Below are positions 1 through 5,026 of a DNA stretch of 5,026 nucleotides, in pieces. Location of the stretch: the NCBI GenBank assembly GCA_012516115.1, contig JAAYXC010000332.1:1-5026 (forward strand), read 5' to 3'. Positions within the stretch are counted from its first letter, which is position 1; every line of letters starts with the position of its first letter. Made by a program: the position numbers and the translations under genes. Origin of the DNA: Bacillota bacterium (GTDB lineage Bacteria > Bacillota > UBA4882 > JAAYXC01). A model generated the notes under the pieces. That model did no database searches and was not told where the DNA came from. It saw only the letters and a list, made by a program, of their open reading frames with translations.

Positions 1-799
1 CCCCCGCCCGGGCAACGAGGATCCGGCGGTCGAAACTCGGCGCCACGGCCTCCCCCGGCCGGAGGAGGAGGAAACGTTCTTCGTCCCATTCCCCGTTAAG
101 AAAGGCACACAAAAGCCCCGCGTCACCCGGCAGCTCCTCGAATTCCCAACCGAGGTCGGCGGCGCACGCCTTGGCGCAGGCCCGGTAGTCCGCGCTCCGG
201 GGAAGGCCCCAGTCGATGTAGGCCGCCCGGTCGTACCGCCGGTACCAGGCCGTCTCGACCTCCAGGAGGTAGGCGGCCGCCTCTTCCCCGAAGGCCTCGG
301 CATACTTTTTTCGCGCGGAGGCGAAACGTTCCGGCCCCGGTGGCAGGGAACGCTCGACCCAACCGGCGGTGAACCAATAGGTCCCTGGATGTTCGGCGAA
401 ATGGGCTTCGTAACGTTCCTTGCTCCCGAGAAAGAGGGTGATGCAATCGTGGGCCCGGGGAATGACGAGGGAAAAACGGCGGGAACGAAGGCCCACCGTG
501 CCGTTGCTGCAAAGACCGTAGCCGAGGAGGATGGCATCGCACTCGTACTCTGCCGCCCGGCCGAAAGGCCCGCCCAGGTGCGCGCGGTCCTCCCCGCGCT
601 CGATCAGGTCGATGGCCGCCTGGACCCGCCGCCGCAGCTCGTCGGGGACGTTATGGAGCCCGTGCGGGAGGAAGTGGAGGTCGATCACCGGCGCGGCTGT
701 GGCGGCAATGGCCGCCACCTCGCGGACCATGACCTCGCAGCCGATGAAGCAAAGGCGCAAGGAAAACCACCCCGAGGATCTTTCGACGACGAAGGGCAT
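1..799 (-). CDS. DUF1638 family protein, 3' end beyond the window
   Basis: I translated this minus-strand frame by hand; it is open from 799 to the left edge, giving 266 residues with no stop. Seen: FLPHGLHNVPDEL (about 43-55), a YDAILLGYGLCSNGTVGLR-like block (about 87-105), PRAHDCITLFLGS (114-126) and HPGTYWFTAGWVE (137-149). These are the conserved blocks of DUF1638, including Cys97 and the HDC at 117-119. The biochemical function of the family is not known to me; members are often found in anaerobes near corrinoid methyltransferase genes, so a metal or cofactor role is only a guess. About 12 extra residues (near 70-82) precede the GYGLC block. An in-frame TAG lies just upstream of the ATG at 799. 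A TTG at 760, preceded by GGGGTGG at good spacing, would start the protein at LRLCFIGCE, where relatives usually begin, and may be the true start. It lies 99 bases downstream of the DeoR gene and could be cotranscribed with it. The family call is firm; the start is uncertain. Confidence 0.85.
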   Translation of the reverse strand, partial: MPFVVERSSGWFSLRLCFIGCEVMVREVAAIAATAAPVIDLHFLPHGLHNVPDELRRRVQAAIDLIERGEDRAHLGGPFGRAAEYECDAILLGYGLCSNGTVGLRSRRFSLVIPRAHDCITLFLGSKERYEAHFAEHPGTYWFTAGWVERSLPPGPERFASARKKYAEAFGEEAAAYLLEVETAWYRRYDRAAYIDWGLPRSADYRACAKACAADLGWEFEELPGDAGLLCAFLNGEWDEERFLLLRPGEAVAPSFDRRILVARAG

Positions 800-827
800 C
801 GATCCTGCGGAGAACTATTCGTTCGCC

Positions 828-851
828 GCGCTTTCAAGCGCCGCGACGCGG
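828..851. repeat. Two adjacent GC-rich palindromes between deoR-type gene and DUF1638 gene
   Basis: Bases 828-841 read GCGCTTTCAAGCGC, an inverted repeat with 5-6 base arms. They are followed directly by CCGCGACGCGG at 841-851, a perfect 5+1+5 palindrome. They sit in the 99-base gap before the DUF1638 start. Neither is followed by a T-run on the transcribed strand, so they do not look like an intrinsic terminator. They could be an operator or an RNA hairpin, or chance in GC-rich DNA. Confidence 0.25.
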
Positions 852-898
852 GAAGAGAGGAAAAGAATAATCGGGATGGCCTAATGGAAAGGTTAGTT

Positions 899-1708
899 CT
901 AGCGACTCTGCCCCGACCTTTGCTCTTGCGGCTTTTCCTCCTCCACCCCCTCGACCTCGATTAACTCCACCTGTTCCTTGTGGAGACTTTCTTTAAGGGT
1001 TTCCGGAACCGGGGCGTCCATGATGAGATAGTCCATCATCCCGATCGGCCCTACATAGGCCACGGCGATCTTCCCCAGTTTGGAGCGGTCGGCCACCCCG
1101 ATGACCACCTGCGAAGAAGCGGCTTTGGCCATCTTGAGCTGGACCTGGTTGGGATCGCCGTCGGAGATGCCGAATCCCGGGACCAGAGCGTCGATGCCCA
1201 TAAAGTACTTGTGGGCGCGAATCCGCTTGAATGCCTCTATGGTCTCGTGGCCGTTCGCTTCGTAGTTTTGGGAACCGCAGATCCCGCCTACCAAGATCAC
1301 GGTGATCTGGGGGTGCGGGAGGAGTTCAAGGGCGACCTTGACTCCATTCGTAACCACGGTGATGTTCTTGTTGGCGAGGGCCCTGGCCACCTCGATGCAG
1401 GTTGAACCTCCATCCAGGATGACGACTTCACCGTCGTTCACCATCGCCGCGGCCCGCTGGCCGATTCTCATCTTCGCCTCGCGGTTTAACGCCTCCTTTG
1501 CGTTTAGCGGCCGCGCCTGGAAGGGCTCGCCGATTATGACCGCCCCTCCATGCGTCCGCACAAGACGGCCTTCACTCTCGAGGAGCTCAAGGTCGCGCCT
1601 GATGGTGATGGGAACCACCCCAAAGGCTTCACTCAGCTCGGCCACGGTGACCGCGCCCTTACGCGAAAGTAGTTCGAGGATCTTCTGCCGCCTCTCCTCT
1701 GCTAACAT
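899..1708 (-). CDS. DeoR-family transcriptional repressor
   Basis: This complete 269-residue protein is of normal length for the family. Residues 5-57 form the N-terminal winged helix-turn-helix, with the typical recognition segment VPITIRRDLELLESEG (32-47) and the wing RTHGGAV (51-57). Residues 75-235 form the DeoR C-terminal sensor domain, related to ribose-5-phosphate isomerase folds: LDGGSTC (98-104), TNG (120-122), GG (141-142) and a later ADRSKLGK. Proteins of this type usually bind a phosphorylated sugar intermediate and release operators of sugar operons. The last 20 or so residues are a polar acidic tail that may be dispensable. The ATG at 1708 is chosen because GAGGAGG (1713-1719) lies four bases upstream. 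The gene has a good promoter at 1782-1810 with palindromes nearby, which fits autoregulation. The remains of a sugar kinase, isomerase, oxidoreductase and permease lie directly upstream, so that decayed operon was probably its target. The effector sugar cannot be read from the sequence. Confidence 0.93.
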   Translation of the reverse strand: MLAEERRQKILELLSRKGAVTVAELSEAFGVVPITIRRDLELLESEGRLVRTHGGAVIIGEPFQARPLNAKEALNREAKMRIGQRAAAMVNDGEVVILDGGSTCIEVARALANKNITVVTNGVKVALELLPHPQITVILVGGICGSQNYEANGHETIEAFKRIRAHKYFMGIDALVPGFGISDGDPNQVQLKMAKAASSQVVIGVADRSKLGKIAVAYVGPIGMMDYLIMDAPVPETLKESLHKEQVELIEVEGVEEEKPQEQRSGQSR

Positions 1709-1729
1709 GCCGCCTCCTCAATCTACGAC

Positions 1730-1748
1730 CGGTCGGTCGAACCGACCG
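1730..1748. repeat. Perfect 8-base inverted repeat in the repressor leader
   Basis: CGGTCGGT (1730-1737), a three-base CGA centre, then ACCGACCG (1741-1748). It lies 22 bases upstream of the repressor ATG and about 10 bases before its Shine-Dalgarno site, so it is inside the predicted transcript. As DNA it could be an operator; as RNA it would form a stable hairpin next to the ribosome site. An overlapping 8-base palindrome GACCGGTC lies at 1727-1734. Confidence 0.5.
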
Positions 1749-1781
1749 CCGAGATGCGGACCGAGCCGGTAGTCCAATATG

Positions 1782-1810
1782 AACATAACAGAGTTCGTTC
1801 CGAACGTCAA
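1782..1810 (-). promoter_or_regulatory. Predicted sigma-70 promoter of the DeoR-type gene
   Basis: On the minus strand, TTGACG (1805-1810) matches five of six bases of the -35 consensus. After exactly 17 bases, TATGTT (1782-1787) matches four of six of the -10 consensus. Transcription would start near 1775, giving a leader of about 65 bases before the ATG at 1708. This is the best promoter I found in the window and sits where one is expected. Confidence 0.6.
1796..1806. promoter_or_regulatory. Candidate operator: palindrome in the promoter spacer
   Basis: CGTTCCGAACG is a perfect 5+1+5 palindrome that lies between the -35 and -10 boxes and overlaps the -35 box by two bases. The overlapping GTTCGTTCCGAAC (1793-1805) also forms a 5-base inverted repeat. 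A repressor bound here would block RNA polymerase, consistent with autoregulation by the DeoR-type protein. The assignment rests on position and symmetry only. Confidence 0.4.
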
Positions 1811-1819
1811 GATTCACCC

Positions 1820-1930
1820 TTAGCCTTTTAACCCGTTCATGCTGATCCCCTGGACAAGGTATTTGTTGAAAAACAGAAAGATGACAAAGACGGGTATCAG
1901 TGACAAGGTGGACATGGCGAACAGGTCGAG
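1820..1930 (-). pseudogene. C-terminal remnant of a MalG-type sugar ABC permease
   Basis: The minus-strand frame ending in TAA at 1820-1822 encodes 36 residues. They include DLFAMSTLSLIPVFVIF and then LFFNKYLVQGISMNGLKG, the last transmembrane helix and characteristic C-terminal tail (FF-Y-V-G) of carbohydrate ABC permeases of the MalG/UgpE type (binding-protein-dependent transport inner membrane component, normally about 275-300 residues). An in-frame TGA at 1931-1933 lies immediately upstream. Beyond it only the short hydrophobic stretch MTNLFMCWLVCLMIV precedes, which I cannot align with the family. The membrane-loop region that contacts the ATPase is missing, so the remnant cannot function. 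It lies between the repressor promoter and the broken oxidoreductase, as the last gene of the decayed operon. Confidence 0.75.
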
Positions 1931-1974
1931 TCAAACGATCATTAAGCAAACCAGCCAGCACATAAAAAGGTTCG

Positions 1975-2240
1975 TCATCCTTCGGTCAATAAATCCTGCA
2001 TCTTGGGAGCTGTAAAAGAAAACCTTCCGGTAGCTCCACTTCGTAACGGATCGTCTCTTGGTCACCAATACCTTAGCTCCCTTGGCCAGGCCGACCGGCA
2101 GGGCTCGCATCCTCTCTCGTCTCGATGCTGCAGCGGTAAGTGTAGCCGCCGATGCCGTCGAGCACTTCCCCTGGCCGCAGATCCCGCTTGGCGATTGCCG
2201 TCACCTCGGCCACCAGCCGTTCCTTCGGGAACATCGTCGG
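1975..2240 (-). pseudogene. C-terminal SAF region of a COG4091-like NAD(P)-dependent oxidoreductase, frameshifted
   Basis: Hand translation in three frames gives one continuous homology. Frame A (from about 2240) reads PTMFPKERLVAEV, then AIAKRDLRPGEVLDGIGGYT. A +1 shift then gives LPVGLAKGAKVLV. The first frame resumes with DQETIRYEVELPEG and LLQLP. A last shift gives KMQDLLTEG and a TGA at 1975-1977. This order (AVAKRDLKAGE-DGIGGY, then LP-GLA-GA, then VELPEG-LQLR-QD) is the C-terminal SAF-domain part of homoserine-dehydrogenase-like oxidoreductases (COG4091), which are often found in sugar or polyol operons. The whole N-terminal NAD-binding domain, about 300 residues, is absent. With three frameshifts and no front half it is a clear pseudogene. 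Family identification is from memory of the motif pattern. Confidence 0.75.
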
Positions 2241-2247
2241 CTGCCTA

Positions 2248-2265
2248 TAGCAACATGGCCTTCAT
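2248..2265 (-). pseudogene. Six-codon start of a lost gene, dehydrogenase-like (MKAMLL)
   Basis: A start codon at 2263-2265 overlaps the stop of the SIS gene as ATGA, the usual sign of translational coupling. It is followed by MKAMLL and then TAG at 2245-2247. MKAMLL or MKAMVL is a very common beginning of zinc-containing alcohol or polyol dehydrogenases (MDR family), enzymes that fit a sugar operon. Six residues cannot prove the family. The rest of the gene is gone; sequence of the SAF oxidoreductase begins within about ten bases. Confidence 0.4.
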
Positions 2266-2735
2266 AATCCACACCTCCTTCCCTCGAACCCCATCTCCGC
2301 CAGCTTGCAGCCGACCGCACCGCCTGGATGCGTGCGGGCGAACTCTTCGAGGGTATAACCCTTAAGCTTTAGGAGGAGTGTGCAAAAGGCGTCCCCGACG
2401 ATGGCGTTGGCCAGCGAACTCGTGGTAGCTATCATACCGAACGGATCCGCATCGGGCGCCACCCTGACCCGGACCACGGCGTGGGCCATCGACCCAAGGG
2501 GCGAATCTCTCTCGGTAAAGGCGATGAGCTTGGCCCCGCGCTCCTTGGCGATGGCCGCGAACTTGACCACCTCCGCCGTCTCGCCGCCCTTGGAGATGGC
2601 GATGACCGTGTCCTCCGGTCGAATAGCGCCCGAGGTGCCGTGCAGGCTATCCGCCGGATGGATGAAGAGAGCCGGTACGCCTGAGCAGGAAAGCAGATGG
2701 GCAAGACGGGCGGCCACGGCATTCGAGGTGCCGGC
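2262..2735 (-). pseudogene. SIS-domain sugar(-phosphate) isomerase, N-terminus lost
   Basis: From about 2735 the frame encodes AGTSNAVAARLAHLLS, ALFIHPADSLHG, VIAISKGGETAEVVKFA, then TTSSLANAIVGDAF and GYTLEEFARTHPGGAVG. This is the phosphosugar-binding SIS fold of the KdsD/GutQ type, with its SKGGET serine-threonine loop and the HPGGA signature after the domain. Such proteins isomerise or bind sugar phosphates in the cytoplasm. About 158 residues remain, ending at TGA 2262-2264. The usual 35-45 N-terminal residues are missing and replaced, in the -1 frame, by FGGY kinase sequence. A GTG at 2717 could open a 151-residue product, but I see no ribosome site before it. The domain core is uninterrupted, so the loss may be recent, or a shortened protein may still be made. 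The family call is secure; the exact substrate is not. Confidence 0.8.
2272..2280 (-). promoter_or_regulatory. Strong Shine-Dalgarno site for the lost gene
   Basis: AAGGAGGTG on the minus strand is an almost complete anti-16S match, with GGAGG eight bases before the ATG at 2265. It lies within the last codons of the SIS gene. Its quality shows that the six-codon reading frame behind it was once a real, well-translated gene. Confidence 0.6.
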
Positions 2736-3319
2736 TCGGGGGAGTATTCTTTTTTTAACAGGTCAAAAGCCATACTCCGGGAGGCCATCGACAGATCAGT
2801 CAGGGCGCGGCCTCCCAATCGCCTCAGGATGAACTCCTCATAATGCCAGTAACCGGCAACCTCCCGCGCTCTGGGATGATGCCGCTCCAGCCACATCATC
2901 TTGGTTAGCGAGCTGATAGGGTGGGGCGGCATGCCGGTGATGGCAAAGAGTCATTCGCGACCCACCGCCGCCGCCAGTTCCTCGACCTCGGCCAGATTTC
3001 GCCGATCCATACCGAGGATGGCTGGGCCGAGCGGATTACCTTCCGCGTCCACAGGGATGACGGCGTCCCCTTGCACCGAGACGCTGAGCGCCTTCATCTC
3101 CCCGGCGTCGAATCCGGCGACGGCCGCGGCAGCCGTTGCTTCGCACACCACCGACCGGGCGGCAGACCATACCTCCTCCACGTCCTGCTCGACAAGGCCG
3201 GAAGCGGGACATTTCACGGAACACTCTCGGTAAGCCGTGGCGATTAAACGCCCATCGACGGTGAAGACCCCGGCCTTGCAACCGGTGGTGCCGAGGTCGA
3301 GCCCAAGATAGAGCGTCAC
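2735..3319 (-). pseudogene. FGGY-family carbohydrate kinase, N-terminal part with in-frame TGA
   Basis: The GTG at 3319 begins a protein with LGLDLGTTGCKA (5-16), the phosphate-1 motif of ASKHA/FGGY kinases. ECSVKCPASGLVEQD and SVQGDAVIPVDAEGNPLG follow, close to xylulokinase-type sugar kinases that phosphorylate a pentose, tetrose or polyol with ATP. The frame is stopped by TGA at 2951-2953 (codon 123). It then continues in the same frame as LFAITGMPPHPISSLTKMMW, GYWHYEEFILRRLGG and DLSMASRSMAFDLLKKEYSPE, all regular FGGY sequence. Relatives usually have an arginine or similar residue at the stop, so CGA to TGA is the simplest cause. After about 195 codons the kinase ends abruptly at 2735-2750 and SIS sequence begins. 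FGGY kinases are about 490-510 residues, so the catalytic C-terminal domain is lost. AAGAAGG about ten bases before the GTG is a modest ribosome site. The sugar substrate cannot be assigned. Confidence 0.85.
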
Positions 3320-3840
3320 TGTCTTTCGCCTTCTTTTCGTTCCCTTACCACCCCTTCCTCACCTTGACTTCTTGCCTATCAAACCTATTTGCTATAAGTC
3401 CTGTCGTGACTGCGGGACCGCCAAGGCTAGTGGTAATGGGTTTGGCAAAAAGCAAGCAAAGGAAGCTACTTTGATGCCCAAAAGTAGTGTGGTCCTCACG
3501 GCTGAAGAAGAGACTACCGGTTTCGTTCATAACCACGTAGATACTTAGAGGCGTCCCTCCTCACCGACGCCTATAAGGGCTACTTGAGGCTAACTCTTAC
3601 GTAAACACGTGATGAAGAATATCAAGGAGCCGCCGGAATTCCTGGAATAGTTACAACATCCACTAGTTGGTAACTTCAAGGCTATACTCGTACTCTGGAG
3701 ATACGCACCGTGACGAGAAACCAGAAGCATTTTCAGGCCTATCTGTAAAGAGTGTTTTTACCTTAACCGGTGGTTCAGACCTAAACAACTCTTCAGCCAG
3801 CCGGGCCTTGGAGGCTTACATTAGATGAACTACGAGACTA
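3320..3840. other. Unassigned region between the decayed operon and the ABC operon
   Basis: I find no gene I can name in these 521 bases. Base composition is intermediate between the GC-rich left side and the AT-rich right side. A 63-codon minus-strand frame (3345-3536, GTG start) has no ribosome site at proper distance and no recognisable motif. A second minus-strand stretch of 50 open codons, 3663-3815, runs from TAA to TAG and contains ARLAEELFRSEPPVKVKTLF. It reads like protein, but the opposite strand is open over nearly the same bases, so this may be chance. No transposase, tRNA or clear promoter was seen. Confidence 0.6.
3549..3572. repeat. Stem-loop with a Shine-Dalgarno-like loop
   Basis: AGGCGTC (3549-3555) pairs perfectly with GACGCCT (3566-3572). 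On the minus strand the ten-base loop reads GGTGAGGAGG, a ribosome-site-like sequence. No T-run follows on either strand, so it is not a standard terminator. The nearest minus-strand start codon (GTG 3536) is about 20 bases from the loop, too far for normal initiation. Confidence 0.35.
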
Positions 3841-4848
3841 TTAAACTCGAGAACCGAGTTTATTTCTAAGAATATCTATAATAACTGCAAGCAACAAGGC
3901 TATACCAATTATTACATTTTGCCAATACGGTGACACTCCTGCCAGCACAATTGCATTACTTAAAACACCCATCAAAGCTGCACCTAATATTGTTCCAAAA
4001 ACTGTTCCTTCCCCTCCGGATAAAGCTGTACCTCCAATTACTGCTGCGGCGACTGATGGAAGTACCCAATTATCTCCGACTGTAGGTTGTCCAGAAGTAA
4101 GTCGAGCCACCATTACAATTCCAGCAACTGAGGCTAAGAGACCAGATAAAATATAGGCCATTCCTTTGATCAGATCTGTACGAATTCCCACTAGCCTGGC
4201 AGCCTCTTCGTTGCCACCTGTAGCATACAGATGTCTCCCAAATACTGAATGCCATAACATAAAATCAATCATGAATGATATTGTAACCATAATCACAATA
4301 GGCATAGGAATTCCTATAAGGGATCCACGTCCGAGAACGAAAACACACTCAGGAAGTCTAACTATCGCCCATCCTTGGGTTATAACCATGATTAATCCAC
4401 TAAAAATTTGCATCGTGCCAAGGGTAACTACAAATGGGTTCAAGCCTATCTTCGTAACCAATACAGCATTTATAAGACCACATAGCATACCTGCTAACAT
4501 CCCAAGACATATACATATCCAAGGATTTATAGACGTGTTTACCATAAGCCATGCCGATAGGATGCCTGTCAATCCCCCTACGGCCCCAACAGATAGATCT
4601 ATACCCCCTGTTATAAGTACAAGCGTCTGACCAAGTGCAACTATCGCAATAAAAGAGAACTGGCGTATAACGACTGATAAATTATCGATTGTTCCAAAAT
4701 TTGGTATTGTTAGAGCAAACCCAAATGCAAGAAGAAGTAAAGCTATAAAGATTCCTATTTCTCTAAATGCTAATATACTCGCCAATTTTTTCCGATGCGG
4801 AATACTCATATGGGTTCTTGTCTGAAGTTCACGTGCTCTAATTTCCAT
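3841..4848 (-). CDS. RbsC-type sugar ABC transporter permease
   Basis: This complete 335-residue, very hydrophobic membrane protein of the BPD_transp_2 family (RbsC, XylH, AraH, MglC) forms the inner-membrane channel that imports a monosaccharide with an RbsA-type ATPase and a binding protein. Residues 81-88, GGIDLSVG, are the family signature; YATGGNEEAARLVGIRT (208-224) is the cytoplasmic loop that contacts the ATPase; VIGGTALSGGEGTVFGTILG (270-289) is the conserved C-terminal block. About eight to ten membrane segments are visible, and the length is normal. A basic N-terminal stretch (about 14-22) precedes the first helix near 31-48. The ATG at 4848 is supported by GAGGTGAT (4855-4862) six bases upstream; the ATG at residue 14 has no such site. 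It starts 26 bases after the ATPase stop, so the two genes form an operon. Its AT-rich codon use contrasts with the genes to the left. It looks functional; the sugar is unknown. Confidence 0.93.
   Translation of the reverse strand: MEIRARELQTRTHMSIPHRKKLASILAFREIGIFIALLLLAFGFALTIPNFGTIDNLSVVIRQFSFIAIVALGQTLVLITGGIDLSVGAVGGLTGILSAWLMVNTSINPWICICLGMLAGMLCGLINAVLVTKIGLNPFVVTLGTMQIFSGLIMVITQGWAIVRLPECVFVLGRGSLIGIPMPIVIMVTISFMIDFMLWHSVFGRHLYATGGNEEAARLVGIRTDLIKGMAYILSGLLASVAGIVMVARLTSGQPTVGDNWVLPSVAAAVIGGTALSGGEGTVFGTILGAALMGVLSNAIVLAGVSPYWQNVIIGIALLLAVIIDILRNKLGSRV
3842..3862 (-). repeat. Inverted repeat overlapping the permease stop, possible weak terminator
   Basis: TAAACTCG (3842-3849), AGAAC, then CGAGTTTA (3855-3862) form perfect 8-base arms covering the last codons and stop of the permease. 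In the minus-strand transcript the stem is followed by AUAGUC rather than a U-run, so it is at best a weak terminator or an mRNA-end hairpin that protects the transcript. Confidence 0.4.
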
Positions 4849-4874
4849 CCCAATATCACCTCATCACTGCAATA

Positions 4875-5026
4875 TTACATACCCATAGCTTTACGGAGAA
4901 TTTCTTCCTGATTTGTTAAATTAGTAGGTAAATCTGCTACAATCTTGCCTTTTCTCATAACAATTATTCTATGAGCAACTTCCATTAGCTCAGATATCTC
5001 AGAAGATGTTACGATTATCCCTACTC
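4875..5026 (-). CDS. Sugar ABC transporter ATP-binding protein (RbsA/MglA type), C-terminal end
   Basis: The last 49 complete codons before TAA (4875-4877) are visible; the gene continues past the right edge. The sequence reads VGIIVTSSEISELMEVAHR, then IIVMRKGKIVADLPTNLTN and EEILRKAMGM. This is the end of the second nucleotide-binding domain of two-domain sugar importers. In these proteins the SSE of the IIVTSSEISEL strand takes the place of the usual switch histidine, and RI-VM--G-I is the closing strand. The Walker and signature motifs lie outside the window. It energises the permease encoded just downstream. Nothing suggests damage in the visible part. Confidence 0.85.
   Translation of the reverse strand, partial: VGIIVTSSEISELMEVAHRIIVMRKGKIVADLPTNLTNQEEILRKAMGM

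Noticed and set aside
828..841. Hairpin as terminator of the DeoR gene, or as a catabolite (cre) site
   Set aside because: No U-run follows the stem, and only one half fits the cre consensus.
123..964. Arginine- and proline-rich minus frame 123-542 and long plus-strand frames 389-964 and 531-884
   Set aside because: They are shadows of the GC-rich DUF1638 gene, which explains the region in another minus-strand frame with clear family motifs.
980..1772. Plus-strand frames across the DeoR gene and the minus frame 1659-1961
   Set aside because: The plus frames lie antisense to a complete DeoR protein. The 1659-1961 frame overlaps the repressor start and the MalG remnant in the wrong phase.
2951..2953. 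TGA read as selenocysteine in the kinase
   Set aside because: FGGY kinases have no redox residue here, I see no convincing SECIS-like hairpin after it, and the gene is also truncated further on.
2003..3247. Plus-strand frames 2003-2365, 2380-2832, 2901-3247
   Set aside because: Low-complexity, composition-driven frames opposite recognisable kinase, SIS and SAF remnants.
3345..3536. 63-codon minus-strand frame as a small gene
   Set aside because: No ribosome site at a workable distance from the GTG, no recognisable motif, and it lies in a region showing signs of decay.
4070..4630. Minus frame 4070-4255 and plus frame 4166-4630
   Set aside because: Both overlap the intact RbsC-type permease and carry no family motifs.

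Overview
The window looks like accessory carbohydrate-metabolism DNA from a bacterium, most likely an anaerobic Firmicute (Clostridia, perhaps Moorella-like). This is inferred from strong Shine-Dalgarno sites, DeoR and sugar-ABC gene types, and a DUF1638 protein of a kind common in strict anaerobes; it is not proven. Every recognisable gene is on the minus strand, so transcription runs from right to left.

Right end (3841-5026, AT-rich): the C-terminus of an RbsA/MglA-type sugar ABC ATPase, followed 26 bases later by a complete RbsC-type permease. Both look intact and form one operon whose upstream part lies beyond the window. Next comes about 520 bases (3320-3840) of intermediate composition with no gene I can identify.

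Middle (1820-3319, GC-rich): a degraded sugar-utilisation operon. In transcription order it holds the N-terminal part of an FGGY carbohydrate kinase with an in-frame TGA, joined out of frame to the C-terminal two thirds of a SIS-domain sugar isomerase. A well-formed ribosome site and start codon follow, for a gene that survives as six codons (MKAMLL, dehydrogenase-like). That start runs into the C-terminal SAF region of a COG4091-like oxidoreductase broken by three frameshifts. Last comes the 36-residue C-terminal tail of a MalG-type sugar permease. The pattern suggests several internal deletions, each joining the front of one gene to the back of another, followed by point decay.

Left end (1-1810, GC-rich): an intact DeoR-family repressor with a convincing sigma-70 promoter that carries a palindrome in its spacer and a hairpin in its leader. 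A partial DUF1638 gene follows 99 bases downstream. The repressor probably once controlled the operon that has decayed next to it. I saw no mobile element, RNA gene or CRISPR array, and no convincing new system. The main interest is the decay pattern, the sharp composition boundary and the surviving regulator-DUF1638 pair.
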